This document shows positions 18,600 through 27,184 of a DNA stretch of 64,000 nt, piece by piece (position 1 is the stretch's first letter; each line of letters starts with the position of its first letter). The translations under genes were made by a program, and so were the position numbers. The stretch is from the NCBI RefSeq assembly GCF_013185195.1, contig NZ_JAAZWC010000018.1, positions 1-64,000 of the forward strand, given 5' to 3'. The notes beneath the pieces are model-generated. The model saw nothing but the letters and a program-made list of their open reading frames with translations, was not told the origin of the DNA and ran no database searches. Source of the DNA: Saccharibacillus qingshengii (GTDB lineage: Bacteria > Bacillota > Bacilli > Paenibacillales > Paenibacillaceae).

Positions 18600-19019
18600 A
18601 TGGCACACACCGATACGCGACCGAACCCGGGCGACCGCTTCGCAAGCGCAACGATCGAACAGAATGAACGTACCCAAGACGGAACGCTCCGTCCCCAGGA
18701 TTTGTCCAAAGATCATCCGTTTGAGCTTCGTCATGAGGTAAGCCGATTGAACAAACAGCTGGAAGACATCTCGGTGGCTTTGCGAAAAGGCGATTTCAAA
18801 GATCTGGTCGAGAATTACACCGATTGGAAAAGACGGATCATTTCCAACTTTACCGCCGGAGTTGCCCGCGGTTTGGGACTGTCGGTCGGCACCGTCGTCG
18901 TAATTGCTCTCCTTACCTGGATTGCTTCCGTGATGGCAAGCCTTGGTGTTCCTTATGTCAGCGACTTCTTCGACTACATGGGCAGCTTGATTCAACAGGG
19001 CCGGAATGGCAGTACCTGA
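18600..19019 (+). CDS. DUF5665-family membrane protein
   Basis: 139 residues. The first 65 are hydrophilic with a helical region (ELRHEVSRLNKQLEDISVAL); the C-terminal part holds one or two membrane segments around VARGLGLSVGTVVVIALLTW, the DUF5665 signature. GGGGGA lies 6 bases before the ATG. No function is known. It sits between stress genes and sigB, but no sigma-B-like site was found upstream. Confidence 0.75.
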   Translation: MAHTDTRPNPGDRFASATIEQNERTQDGTLRPQDLSKDHPFELRHEVSRLNKQLEDISVALRKGDFKDLVENYTDWKRRIISNFTAGVARGLGLSVGTVVVIALLTWIASVMASLGVPYVSDFFDYMGSLIQQGRNGST

Positions 19020-19036
19020 TTAAGCCGTACAACTCA

Positions 19037-19090
19037 AAAAGGCGCGATATTTCGGACAGACTCCGGCTCTGTCCAAATATCGCGCCTTTT
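19037..19090 (+). terminator. Strong bidirectional terminator after the DUF5665 gene
   Basis: Perfect arms AAAAGGCGCGATATTT and AAATATCGCGCCTTTT (19037-19052, 19075-19090), with an inner GGACAGA/TCTGTCC extension. T-runs occur in both directions. Confidence 0.8.
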
Positions 19091-19121
19091 GCTAGGCCTT
19101 GTAGGGAATTTGCAGACAAAT

Positions 19122-19171
19122 AAAATAGCCAAGCTGTCCCAACGCGCATTAGGAGGCGGCTTGGCTATTTT
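19122..19171 (-). terminator. Terminator of the sigB operon
   Basis: Hairpin AAAATAGCCAAGC/GCTTGGCTATTTT (19122-19134, 19159-19171) just past the sigB stop on the minus strand, with T-rich flanks on both sides. Confidence 0.75.
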
Positions 19172-19186
19172 TATAAACGATCACGA

Positions 19187-19963
19187 TCATAACGAAGAAG
19201 ACGAATTGGACATGATCTGTTTAAGTTTTTCGGTGGCGCGTTTTTGAATCCGGGATACGCTCATTTGAGAAACGCCAAGTTTCTGTGCGATCGCGCGCTG
19301 TGACTGTCCCTCCTGAAAAGCAAGCAGCAGAACTTTCTGCTCCTGCTCTTTCAACTGGCTGAGTGCCTGTTGAAGGTCCATACGCCGTTCGACCGTATCA
19401 TAGTCGTTCACGTCGGAACTAATCAGTTCGCCAAGCGTGGCGGCACTTTCCTCTTGAGAAAGAGGAGAGTCCAGAGACACGTAATGATAGCATTCGCGAC
19501 CGGCCAGAACTTCGACCGTTTCTTCCACGCTCAAGTCCAAATACTGCGCGATTTCTTTGACATCCGGCGAACGTTCCAAACGAATGGTAAGTTCGTCGAT
19601 TGCCTGCTGAACCAGCGCACCTTTTTCCTTGATTCGTCTAGGCACCTGTATGTACCAAGATTTATCCCGCAGAAAGTTTTTCATATGCCCGATCATACTT
19701 TTCATCGCGTAGGGTTCAAAAGGAATCCCCAACTGGATGTCGTATTGTTGAAGCAGGCGAATCAAAGCCATTTGACCCACCTGATACAAGTCTTCATAAA
19801 GATCGGGCCGGTTTCTGGCAATCTTGCCTGCGGCCATCTTGACCATCGGCTCGTACTTTTTGATGAGCACCGTGGCGATTTCGTTATCTTTGGTCTGTTG
19901 ATATTCCCAGATCAAGGATACCGCTTCCGACATGGATTCAGGCGGTGTCACTTTATCATTCAT
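19187..19963 (-). CDS. sigB: General stress sigma factor sigma-B
   Basis: 258 residues of the sigma-B/F/G group of sigma-70 factors. Region 2 core binding is DLYEDLYQVGQMALIRLLQQ (about 54-73) and region 4 carries the helix-turn-helix SQRAIAQKLGVSQMSVSR near the C-terminus. The ATG overlaps the rsbW stop by 4 bases (ATGA) with GAGGAG upstream. rsbV-rsbW-sigB gene order identifies it as sigma-B rather than a sporulation sigma. RsbW would hold it inactive until stress dephosphorylates RsbV. Confidence 0.92.
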   Translation of the reverse strand: MNDKVTPPESMSEAVSLIWEYQQTKDNEIATVLIKKYEPMVKMAAGKIARNRPDLYEDLYQVGQMALIRLLQQYDIQLGIPFEPYAMKSMIGHMKNFLRDKSWYIQVPRRIKEKGALVQQAIDELTIRLERSPDVKEIAQYLDLSVEETVEVLAGRECYHYVSLDSPLSQEESAATLGELISSDVNDYDTVERRMDLQQALSQLKEQEQKVLLLAFQEGQSQRAIAQKLGVSQMSVSRIQKRATEKLKQIMSNSSSSL

Positions 19964-20409
19964 ACTTTCTCCTCACTCCTGGTGAGACGCTTGGTCAGAA
20001 TGACCTGCGTTCCTTTTCCGCTCTCGCTGGAGACGCTGACATCGTCCATAAGAGCCTGCATGAGATAGAAACCGAGACCGCCGATTTCTACATCGTGCAG
20101 TTCTTTATCGTGAAGGGTCGTGGCATCTGAAGTATCCTGCGGAAGCGCGAAACTTACGCCTTCGTCCTTGACGGTGATTGTGAGTTCTTCTCCATTGACA
20201 CCGAAGATGACCTCCACCAATCCTCCTTCCTGTCCGTAAGCGTATAGAACCGAGTTATTGCAAGCTTCGGATACGGCAACCTTCATATCTTCGATGTCCT
20301 CATAGGAAAAGCCCATCTTGGACGCGATGCCGTACAGGTTCAGCCGTACAATATCCACGTAGTCGGCCGTAGCCGGTAAGTTGAGGGTAACGGTTTGATC
20401 TGCTTTCAT
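19960..20409 (-). CDS. rsbW: Anti-sigma-B factor and serine kinase RsbW
   Basis: 149 residues of the GHKL-type ATPase fold: N-box AVSEACNNSVLYAYG (about 48-62), then DEGVSFALPQD and GGLGFYLMQALMDD for ATP lid and G-box. In the family RsbW binds sigma-B and phosphorylates RsbV on a Ser. AAAGGA lies 11 bases before the ATG. Overlaps sigB by 4 bases; 18 bases after rsbV. Confidence 0.93.
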   Translation of the reverse strand: MKADQTVTLNLPATADYVDIVRLNLYGIASKMGFSYEDIEDMKVAVSEACNNSVLYAYGQEGGLVEVIFGVNGEELTITVKDEGVSFALPQDTSDATTLHDKELHDVEIGGLGFYLMQALMDDVSVSSESGKGTQVILTKRLTRSEEKV

Positions 20410-20427
20410 GCGTTGTTCGATCCTTTC

Positions 20428-20766
20428 CTATTGGGAATTCTCTTGGGGTTCAAAAAATTTAGCGATACCTGTCATATCAAACAACTTTTGAATTTGCGGC
20501 GGCACTTCTTCCACGCTGAACGAAGCATTCATGGAATGACGTGCTTTCAAAATGGAAAGCAGAATCCCAATTCCCGTACTGTCGATATACTTCAATTCTT
20601 TCAAATTGATAGCCAAATCGGCATCGGAATCCCCTACGAGCGGTTCCATGACAAGGCGAAAATCCGGCGCTACAGACAAGTCGAGTTCCCCACTCAAATA
20701 GACGACGCTTTTGCCTTCTTCGGAAACCGTTTTTGCATTGAACTTATCATTCTTATTTGTGGTCAT
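20428..20766 (-). CDS. rsbV: Anti-anti-sigma factor RsbV
   Basis: 112-residue STAS domain. The conserved phosphorylation loop is KYIDSTGIG with Ser63, the expected RsbW target. I chose the ATG at 20766 because AGGGAG is 7 bases before it; an ATG at 20772 overlaps that site, and the open frame to 20928 is chance. When dephosphorylated by a PP2C phosphatase (RsbY here), RsbV binds RsbW and frees sigma-B. A candidate sigma-B promoter is at 20802-20827, and 127 bases separate it from the hybrid kinase gene. Confidence 0.93.
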   Translation of the reverse strand: MTTNKNDKFNAKTVSEEGKSVVYLSGELDLSVAPDFRLVMEPLVGDSDADLAINLKELKYIDSTGIGILLSILKARHSMNASFSVEEVPPQIQKLFDMTGIAKFFEPQENSQ

Positions 20767-20801
20767 AGACATTCTCCCTAAAAAAATGTTTTCTAAGCTT
20801 A

Positions 20802-20827
20802 TTAAACACAAACCGGGTTCTTGAAAC
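20802..20827 (-). promoter_or_regulatory. Candidate sigma-B autoregulatory promoter of rsbV
   Basis: Minus strand: -35 GTTTCA (20822-20827), 14-bp spacer, -10 GTTTAA (20802-20807). B. subtilis also has a sigma-B promoter just before rsbV. The -10 has two mismatches to GGGTAA. Confidence 0.5.
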
Positions 20828-20893
20828 TTAACTTTCATGACTGACTTATCGCTATCCGACTCTGCACCCGACCTTATTCTTGCCTGTCCGAAC

Positions 20894-22552
20894 TTAACGT
20901 GCGGCCTTTCTTTCGGTCCGATCTTCAAGATCGAGCCGGTAACGCGCGAGCACTTGTTTGATGCCTGCCATTTTGACCGGCTTGCTGATGTAATCGTCCA
21001 TTCCCGCTTCGCTGCAGCGCTGCCGGATGTCGTTCATCACATTCGCCGTCATGGCTACCACAACAGGGCTTTGTTCTCCGGCAAACAGCTTGCGGATCTT
21101 TCTTGTCGCTTCGAGTCCGTCCATGACGGGCATCTGCAGATCCATGAACACATAGTCGTAGTAACGCTGTCCCAACATCCGAAGCGCCTGCTCGCCATCT
21201 TCCGCCGCATCGGACGCAATGTCCATCTTCTGCAGCATACTGGTGATCAGCTTGCGATTGATCGGATGATCGTCCACGATCAGTACCGAAGCTCCTTTGC
21301 CCGCGTCTTCCCGCAGTGCCGTCAAAGGCTCTCCCCGAAAAGGAGGCGGGTCTTCCGGTTGAAAACTTTGGACCTGAATCGTAAAGACGAACATGGCTCC
21401 GCCCTCGTCCATGGGTTCGATCCGGATCTCTCCGCCCATCATTTCCACAAGCGTCTTGCAGATCGCCAAGCCAAGACCGGTACCGCCGTATTTTCGGGTC
21501 ATGGAAGAATCAAGCTGGGAAAACGGCTGGAATAGGCGATTGGCTTTGTCAGGCGAAATACCGATACCGGTATCTTTTACCGCAAACTCCAGCGTAAGCT
21601 TCCCATTTTCTTCTCCGCGAATCGATACGACCAGATAAATACCGCCGCGGTCCGTGAATTTGACGGCGTTGGCTACCAGGTTGATCAGTACCTGCCGCAG
21701 ACGGGCCATATCCCCGTACAGCAGCTCCGGTACCGACTCCTCCATAAAGTATACCATCTCTAGATTCTTTCGTGCTGTTTCCATCGTAAACAGATTAAAA
21801 ACTTCGCCGATACAAGTTTTCAGTTCAAAAGGATGCTCTTCGAGCTCCATTTTTCCCGATTCCATTTTGGTGAAGTCCAAGATGTCGTTGATTACCGTGA
21901 CAAGCGCGTCCGCGCTGCCCCGGATAATCTCCGTGTATTCTTTCTGCTCCGGCTTCAGTTCCGTTTCCATCAGCAGATCGATCATGCCGATCACCCCGTT
22001 CATGGGCGTACGGATTTCGTGACTCATCATAGCCAGGAACTCCGTTTTCGCTTTGACGGCAATCTCGGCTGCTTCTTTGGCTTTGACAAGCTCTTCGTTG
22101 ATCTTCTCCAGCTCCTGCGTTTTTTGATGCAGCAGCGTGCTCTGATCTTTTAGACGCTTGTTCGCCAAATACATGCTAACGAACCCCTCGATTTTGGATT
22201 TCAAAATCTGGGGGATAAACGGTTTAACCATATAGTCGATCGCGCCCGCAGAGTATCCGGCAAACAAATGCTCGGACTCCTTGCTGTTCGCGGAGATAAA
22301 GATAATCGGAATATCTTTGGTCTTCTCTCTGGCTTTCACAAGCTTTGCCGTCTCGATCCCATCCATGCCCGGCATCTGGACATCGAGTACAATGACCGCA
22401 AACTCGTCTTTTAATAGACAGCGCAGCGCTTCTTCGCCCGAAGTCGCCTTTATGAGCGTATAACGCTCACTGCCCAAAACGGCTTCCAAAGCGAGCAAGT
22501 TCTCCGGACGGTCGTCGACCAGCAGGATATGAATCGGCTCTTGAACCCCCAT
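20894..22552 (-). CDS. Soluble hybrid histidine kinase, REC-HisKA-HATPase-REC
   Basis: 552 residues. REC1: VDDRPEN (about 12) with phospho-Asp in [11 protein letters not shown] near 56; a coiled-coil region (about 120-180); HisKA with [15 protein letters not shown] (His about 177); HATPase with [13 protein letters not shown] and [11 protein letters not shown]2 with IVDDHP and phospho-Asp in [13 protein letters not shown]. Both receivers and the His look intact. It lacks a membrane domain. It lies between rsbM and rsbV, 18 bases after rsbM, so I infer it belongs to the stress signalling network, though B. cereus has no counterpart in this position that I know of. GGAGG precedes the ATG. Confidence 0.9.
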   Translation of the reverse strand: MGVQEPIHILLVDDRPENLLALEAVLGSERYTLIKATSGEEALRCLLKDEFAVIVLDVQMPGMDGIETAKLVKAREKTKDIPIIFISANSKESEHLFAGYSAGAIDYMVKPFIPQILKSKIEGFVSMYLANKRLKDQSTLLHQKTQELEKINEELVKAKEAAEIAVKAKTEFLAMMSHEIRTPMNGVIGMIDLLMETELKPEQKEYTEIIRGSADALVTVINDILDFTKMESGKMELEEHPFELKTCIGEVFNLFTMETARKNLEMVYFMEESVPELLYGDMARLRQVLINLVANAVKFTDRGGIYLVVSIRGEENGKLTLEFAVKDTGIGISPDKANRLFQPFSQLDSSMTRKYGGTGLGLAICKTLVEMMGGEIRIEPMDEGGAMFVFTIQVQSFQPEDPPPFRGEPLTALREDAGKGASVLIVDDHPINRKLITSMLQKMDIASDAAEDGEQALRMLGQRYYDYVFMDLQMPVMDGLEATRKIRKLFAGEQSPVVVAMTANVMNDIRQRCSEAGMDDYISKPVKMAGIKQVLARYRLDLEDRTERKAAR

Positions 22553-22570
22553 GGAATCCTCCTACACTTT

Positions 22571-23440
22571 CTATTTAATCTTCCGATAGATCTTCTCCAC
22601 CCGATCCAGAGCTTCGTAGCAGTCACTGAATTGGGTGAAATGGATGGACTCTTTGGCTCCCAGAACCAGAAGGCCGAAACGGCTTAAGCTCTCGTAGAAA
22701 AGTCCGTGCACTTGATCCCGGAGCGTATCGTTAAAATAAATCATTACATTGCGGCAAAAAATAACATTGAATTCGTTAAAAGAACGATCTGTTGCCAGGT
22801 TGTGTTCGGCAAAGATGATGTTCTTGCGAAGATAAGGCTGGAGCATCACCGAATTGTATTTGGCGGTGTAATAGTCGGAGAAAGACTGGGTCCCTGCCGC
22901 TTCCAAATAGTTTTTTGTATACAATTTCATTTTCTCGATTCCGTAAATGCCTTCTTTTGCCTGCTGCAGGGAGCGGTCGTTCATGTCCGTGGCATAAATC
23001 CGGGCTTTGTCGTACAGTCCTTCTTCATGCAGCAAAATGGCCATCGAATAGACTTCTTCTCCCGTAGAGCAGCCGGCATGCCAGATACGAATATACGGGT
23101 AAGTCCGTAGAATCGGAACGACTTCGCGGCGAAACGTCCGAAAAAGCTCGGGATCGCGAAACATTTCCGTTACCGGAATAGAAAGGTTCTGCACCATCCG
23201 CTCAAAGCTCGCGCGATCGTGCAGGACTTTGTCTTGAAGCTGGGAAATCGTCGAAAGGTTCTCCGAGTGGGCATAATGCCAAATCCGGCGAAGCAGAGAG
23301 GGCCTGGCGTAGTTCCGGAAATCGTATCCGTACATCCGATGGATACCCTCGAGCAGCAGATCCGCTTCGATCGCCTCGCGCTCCGTCAAGTCGGTCGTTT
23401 TATCCGTTAAAGCCGTATCCTCAAAACCGTTGAATTTCAT
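22571..23440 (-). CDS. rsbM: CheR-type methyltransferase, RsbM-like
   Basis: 289 residues of the CheR family. The N-terminal helical domain is followed by the SAM-binding core WHAGCSTGEEVYSMAI (about 123-138), ATDMNDRSLQQA and NVIFCRNVMIYF. CheR enzymes methylate Glu residues of receptors. Its place between a membrane hybrid kinase and rsbVW-sigB is that of B. cereus RsbM, which methylates RsbK and damps the pathway. The start is uncertain: the ATG at 23440 has only a weak GGGG site, and the frame is open to 23494. Confidence 0.85.
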   Translation of the reverse strand: MKFNGFEDTALTDKTTDLTEREAIEADLLLEGIHRMYGYDFRNYARPSLLRRIWHYAHSENLSTISQLQDKVLHDRASFERMVQNLSIPVTEMFRDPELFRTFRREVVPILRTYPYIRIWHAGCSTGEEVYSMAILLHEEGLYDKARIYATDMNDRSLQQAKEGIYGIEKMKLYTKNYLEAAGTQSFSDYYTAKYNSVMLQPYLRKNIIFAEHNLATDRSFNEFNVIFCRNVMIYFNDTLRDQVHGLFYESLSRFGLLVLGAKESIHFTQFSDCYEALDRVEKIYRKIK

Positions 23441-23503
23441 TACATTCAGCCCCGATATGTGCAAAATCGTCCTTAATCCTTGTCTATTACCCAAATTCGC
23501 GGG

Positions 23504-26500
23504 TTACGAATACAACCAGACGCGCATTAGCGAAAGAAGCTGCTCGGTTTGAATCGGTTTTTTGACATAATCGGAAGCTCCCGCTTCGATACACTTGCCC
23601 CGATCTTCCTTCATCGCTTTGGCGGTCAGCGCAATAATCGGAATCCGTTCCAGTCCCGGCATCTGCCGGATCAGCCGCATCGCTTCGTACCCGTCCATCT
23701 CCGGCATCATCATGTCCATCAAGATCAGATCGAACTCGTCGCGCCGCTGCTCGAGGAGTTCGACCGCTTCGCGTCCGTTCTCCGCAAAAGTCACATCCAT
23801 TCTGTAACTTTCAAGCACGCTGGAGAGCGCGAAGACGTTGCGAACGTCATCGTCGACAAGCAGAATCTTTTTGCCTTCGAACAGCGTTTCTTTGTTATGC
23901 AGCTTTTGCAGAATCTTGCGCTTGTCTTCCGGAAGATCCGCTTCGACCCGGTGCAGGAACAAAGTCGTCTCATCGAGCAGGCGCTCGGGAGACTTCACGT
24001 CTTTGACGATAATCGACTCGGCATACTGGCGAAGCTTGGTCTCTTCTTTGGAGTCCAGGTCTTTGCCCGTATAAATAATGATCGGCAGGTCGCGCAGCCG
24101 CTCGTCTTCGCGAATACGGTCGAGCATCTCGAAGCCCGTCATATCCGAGAGCATCAGATCGAGCACCATGCAGTCGTAATGGTGGCGCTGAAGCTCTTCA
24201 AGTGCCTGGCTGCCCGTGCCGACCGCCTTGATCGCAACGTCGTCATGTCCGATCAGCTCGATGATCGCACCGCGCTGCACTTCGTCGTCTTCGACGATCA
24301 GCAGATGTTTGAGACTCTTGTCCGCATAAGAGCCGATGTAGGAAAAGGCGCGTTCCAGCCCTTCCTTGTTGGCCGGCTTTTTCAGGTATGCGATAGCTCC
24401 CATCATCAGGCCCTGTTTGACATCATCCACGACCGACACCACATGCACCGGAATATGCCGGGTTTCGGAACTGCTTTTGAGCTCGCTCAAAATGGTCCAT
24501 CCATCGATCACCGGCAGTTGGATATCGAGAATAATGGCATCGGGCATCCGGCTGCGGGCCGTTTCGAGGCCCGTATCGCCCTGGACCTCTACCATGGCTT
24601 TGTATCCGTAGCTTCGGGCCATATCGCGCAGAATGACCGCGAATTTCGGATCATCCTCGATAATCAGCAGGACCTTGTCTTCGGGAGCAAGCGAATCCCT
24701 ATCGTCTTCGATCTCCGTAAGCTGCGGCTTGGGCGCGATCGGTTCGACCGAAGCGGGTTTGCTCTTGCGGGAAAAGACGCGCTCTTCGCTGCGCGGCTGC
24801 GGAGCGGCCGTTTCTTTTGCAGCCGATTCTTCGCCGGAGGCGTAAGCCGTCAGCTTCGGAATATACAAGCTGAAACGGCTGCCGCTGCCTTCCTCGCTCT
24901 CCAGTTCGATCGCTCCGCCGAGCAGCTTGGCAAGCTCACGGCTGATCGAAAGGCCCAATCCGGTTCCGCCGTATTTGCGGCTTGTCGTCCCGTCGACCTG
25001 TTGGAAAGCTTCGAATACGATATCCGTCTTATCCTGCGGAATCCCGATTCCCGTATCGATGACGGAGAACTCGATGAATTTGCGTTTTTTCTCCAGGTAA
25101 TCCGGCAGCTCTTCGGGCTGCGCTTCGCAGACTCGGAACGTAACCGAGCCGTCCGATGTGAACTTGAAAGCATTGGAGAGCAGATTGCGCAGAACCTGTT
25201 TGAGTCGGTGTCCGTCGGTCAAAAGCGCACTCGGCAGTTCGTCTCCGTTGACTTCCACGTTTAACGAGAGTCCTTTTTTCTCCGCTACCGCTCCAAAGTT
25301 GTTGGTCACAAACGTTGTGATCTCGTCGATCGGCACAGGCTCCCGGTTCAGCTCCATTTTGCCCGCGTCGACTTTGGAAAGATCGAGAATTTCGTCGATC
25401 ATCTTCAGCAGGTCGCCGCCGGACATATAAATGGTCTGGGCGTATTCCACCTGCTTCGGTGCCAGATTGCCTTCTTTGTTCTCCGCCAGAAGCTGGGAGA
25501 GAATAAGCAGGCTGTTGAGCGGCGTCCGAAGTTCATGCGACATGTTGGCCAGAAACTCGGATTTGTATTTGCTGGATACGGCGAGCTGCATCGTTTGACG
25601 CTCCAGCTGCACACGGGCCAGCTCGACTTCGCGGTTCTTCTCTTCCGTCTCGTGCACCTGTTCTTCCAGGGCCCGCGTCTTGGCGATCAGTTCCGTATTG
25701 AAATGTTCCAGTTCCTCCTGCTGACGCTGCAGCAGATCTTCGGACCGGCGCAGCGCTTCGGCCTGCGATTCCAGGTTCTCGTTGGAGCGCTTGAGCTCTT
25801 CCTGCTGCGTCTGCAGTTCTTCGGATTGGCACTGCAGCTCTTCGGTGAGCGCCTGCGATTCGCGAAGAAGTTCTTCCACGCGCAGACGGCCGTTGATGTT
25901 GTTCAAGATGACGCCCAGATTCGACAGCAGCTGATCCAACAGCTGACGCTGCAGACTGCTGAACGGCGTCAGCGACGCGATCTCGAACACGCCGATCAAT
26001 TCGTCTTCCGCCACTACCGGGTGGATCATGATTTGGGTCGAAGGGCTTTCTCCCAAAGCCGAACCGATCTCGATATACTGCTGGGGTACGTCTTCCAGCA
26101 GAATTGTCCGGCGGTCAGCCGCGCTCTGCCCAAGCAGCCCTTCGCCGATCTGGAACGTAGGCTTGGTTTCGGGGGCACTGGAGAACGCATATGAGCCGCT
26201 CAGATTCAGTTGGTTCGGATTCTTCAAATCGACCAGATATAAAGCTCCGTATTCCGCTCCCAGAATCGGGGTGAATTCGCTCACGAAGGTCTGCGAAACT
26301 TTGTTCAGCGACATGATACCTTTGAGCACATCGGTAATCCGCGCCATATTGGAGTTGATCCAGGCCCGGTCGTTCTGCGCTTCCATGTACTCCCGCTCAA
26401 GCTGCTGTTTCTCTTCGATATCTTCGGCCATCGCCTGAAACACTTTGGCTACGCTGCCGATCTCGTCCGTCGACTTGACCTTGATCCGTCGAATGGCTTT

Positions 26501-27184
26501 GAGTTTGCCTTTGCCGAAACTCGAAATCATCATGGATACCGTGTTCAACCCGCGCGTGACGCTCGGAATGACCCACATCATGATTCCCAGACCGAGCAGC
26601 AGTCCTACAAGCAGGAAGATCGTGGTGATCTGCGTGGAACGTTCGTAGGCCGCTTTGACGTTCGCGACTTCGGCTTCGACCTGCAGATCCTGATAACTCG
26701 CCAGCTCGTTCAATGCCCCCAAAGCGGTACGCTGCAGCTCGATCCCGGTGGAATCCCGGTAAGCTTGAGCCTGATCCAGATCGCCGTTCTCGAGCAGCTG
26801 CATCAGATTGGTCTCGTAAGCCGAAAAGTTATCCCAACTGGTTCCGACGTTCTGCACCAGACGCCGCTCTTCCGCCGATCCTTTTTCCGAGTTGATCGAA
26901 TCCCAGAAACGTTCGGTCCGCTCTTTCGCATTTTCGATAAAAAGGCGGCTCTCGGACAGATTCGACTGTTGTCCGTCAAGCAGCTGGTTGGCCAGCTCGG
27001 TCGCGATTCCGTTGACTTCGCCCCGCATCCCGCTGCTGTAGCGGACTTTCATATAGCGGTCTTGATAAACCCGGTCGATTTGATCGTTCATGTAGCTCAT
27101 CCGCTCGTAGCTTACCAGCGACAGCGACAAGATAATGAGCAGCAGGGCCGAAAAGCCCACGACCAACTTGGTCTTTATTTTCAT
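23504..27184 (-). CDS. rsbK: Membrane sensor hybrid kinase, RsbK-like, with three receivers
   Basis: 1226 residues. Order: membrane segment (about 7-27), an extracytoplasmic helical sensor region, second membrane segment (about 190-212), HAMP (about 213-265), GAF (about 300-440), coiled coil, HisKA with FLANMSHELRTPLNS (His about 550), HATPase (NAFKF, DTGIGIPQD, GGTGLGLS), then three REC domains with phospho-Asp in ILDIQLP, VLDLMLS and LMDMMMPEMDG. All three look intact. It resembles B. cereus RsbK, a multi-sensor kinase that feeds RsbY, but has more receivers. It starts directly after the rsbY stop; AAGGAG is 11 bases upstream. Confidence 0.88.
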   Translation of the reverse strand: MKIKTKLVVGFSALLLIILSLSLVSYERMSYMNDQIDRVYQDRYMKVRYSSGMRGEVNGIATELANQLLDGQQSNLSESRLFIENAKERTERFWDSINSEKGSAEERRLVQNVGTSWDNFSAYETNLMQLLENGDLDQAQAYRDSTGIELQRTALGALNELASYQDLQVEAEVANVKAAYERSTQITTIFLLVGLLLGLGIMMWVIPSVTRGLNTVSMMISSFGKGKLKAIRRIKVKSTDEIGSVAKVFQAMAEDIEEKQQLEREYMEAQNDRAWINSNMARITDVLKGIMSLNKVSQTFVSEFTPILGAEYGALYLVDLKNPNQLNLSGSYAFSSAPETKPTFQIGEGLLGQSAADRRTILLEDVPQQYIEIGSALGESPSTQIMIHPVVAEDELIGVFEIASLTPFSSLQRQLLDQLLSNLGVILNNINGRLRVEELLRESQALTEELQCQSEELQTQQEELKRSNENLESQAEALRRSEDLLQRQQEELEHFNTELIAKTRALEEQVHETEEKNREVELARVQLERQTMQLAVSSKYKSEFLANMSHELRTPLNSLLILSQLLAENKEGNLAPKQVEYAQTIYMSGGDLLKMIDEILDLSKVDAGKMELNREPVPIDEITTFVTNNFGAVAEKKGLSLNVEVNGDELPSALLTDGHRLKQVLRNLLSNAFKFTSDGSVTFRVCEAQPEELPDYLEKKRKFIEFSVIDTGIGIPQDKTDIVFEAFQQVDGTTSRKYGGTGLGLSISRELAKLLGGAIELESEEGSGSRFSLYIPKLTAYASGEESAAKETAAPQPRSEERVFSRKSKPASVEPIAPKPQLTEIEDDRDSLAPEDKVLLIIEDDPKFAVILRDMARSYGYKAMVEVQGDTGLETARSRMPDAIILDIQLPVIDGWTILSELKSSSETRHIPVHVVSVVDDVKQGLMMGAIAYLKKPANKEGLERAFSYIGSYADKSLKHLLIVEDDEVQRGAIIELIGHDDVAIKAVGTGSQALEELQRHHYDCMVLDLMLSDMTGFEMLDRIREDERLRDLPIIIYTGKDLDSKEETKLRQYAESIIVKDVKSPERLLDETTLFLHRVEADLPEDKRKILQKLHNKETLFEGKKILLVDDDVRNVFALSSVLESYRMDVTFAENGREAVELLEQRRDEFDLILMDMMMPEMDGYEAMRLIRQMPGLERIPIIALTAKAMKEDRGKCIEAGASDYVKKPIQTEQLLSLMRVWLYS

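Noticed and set aside
23549-25264. Plus-strand open frame of 571 codons opposite rsbK
   Set aside because: Antisense shadow of the kinase; amino-acid content is Arg/His-rich and unlike a protein family.
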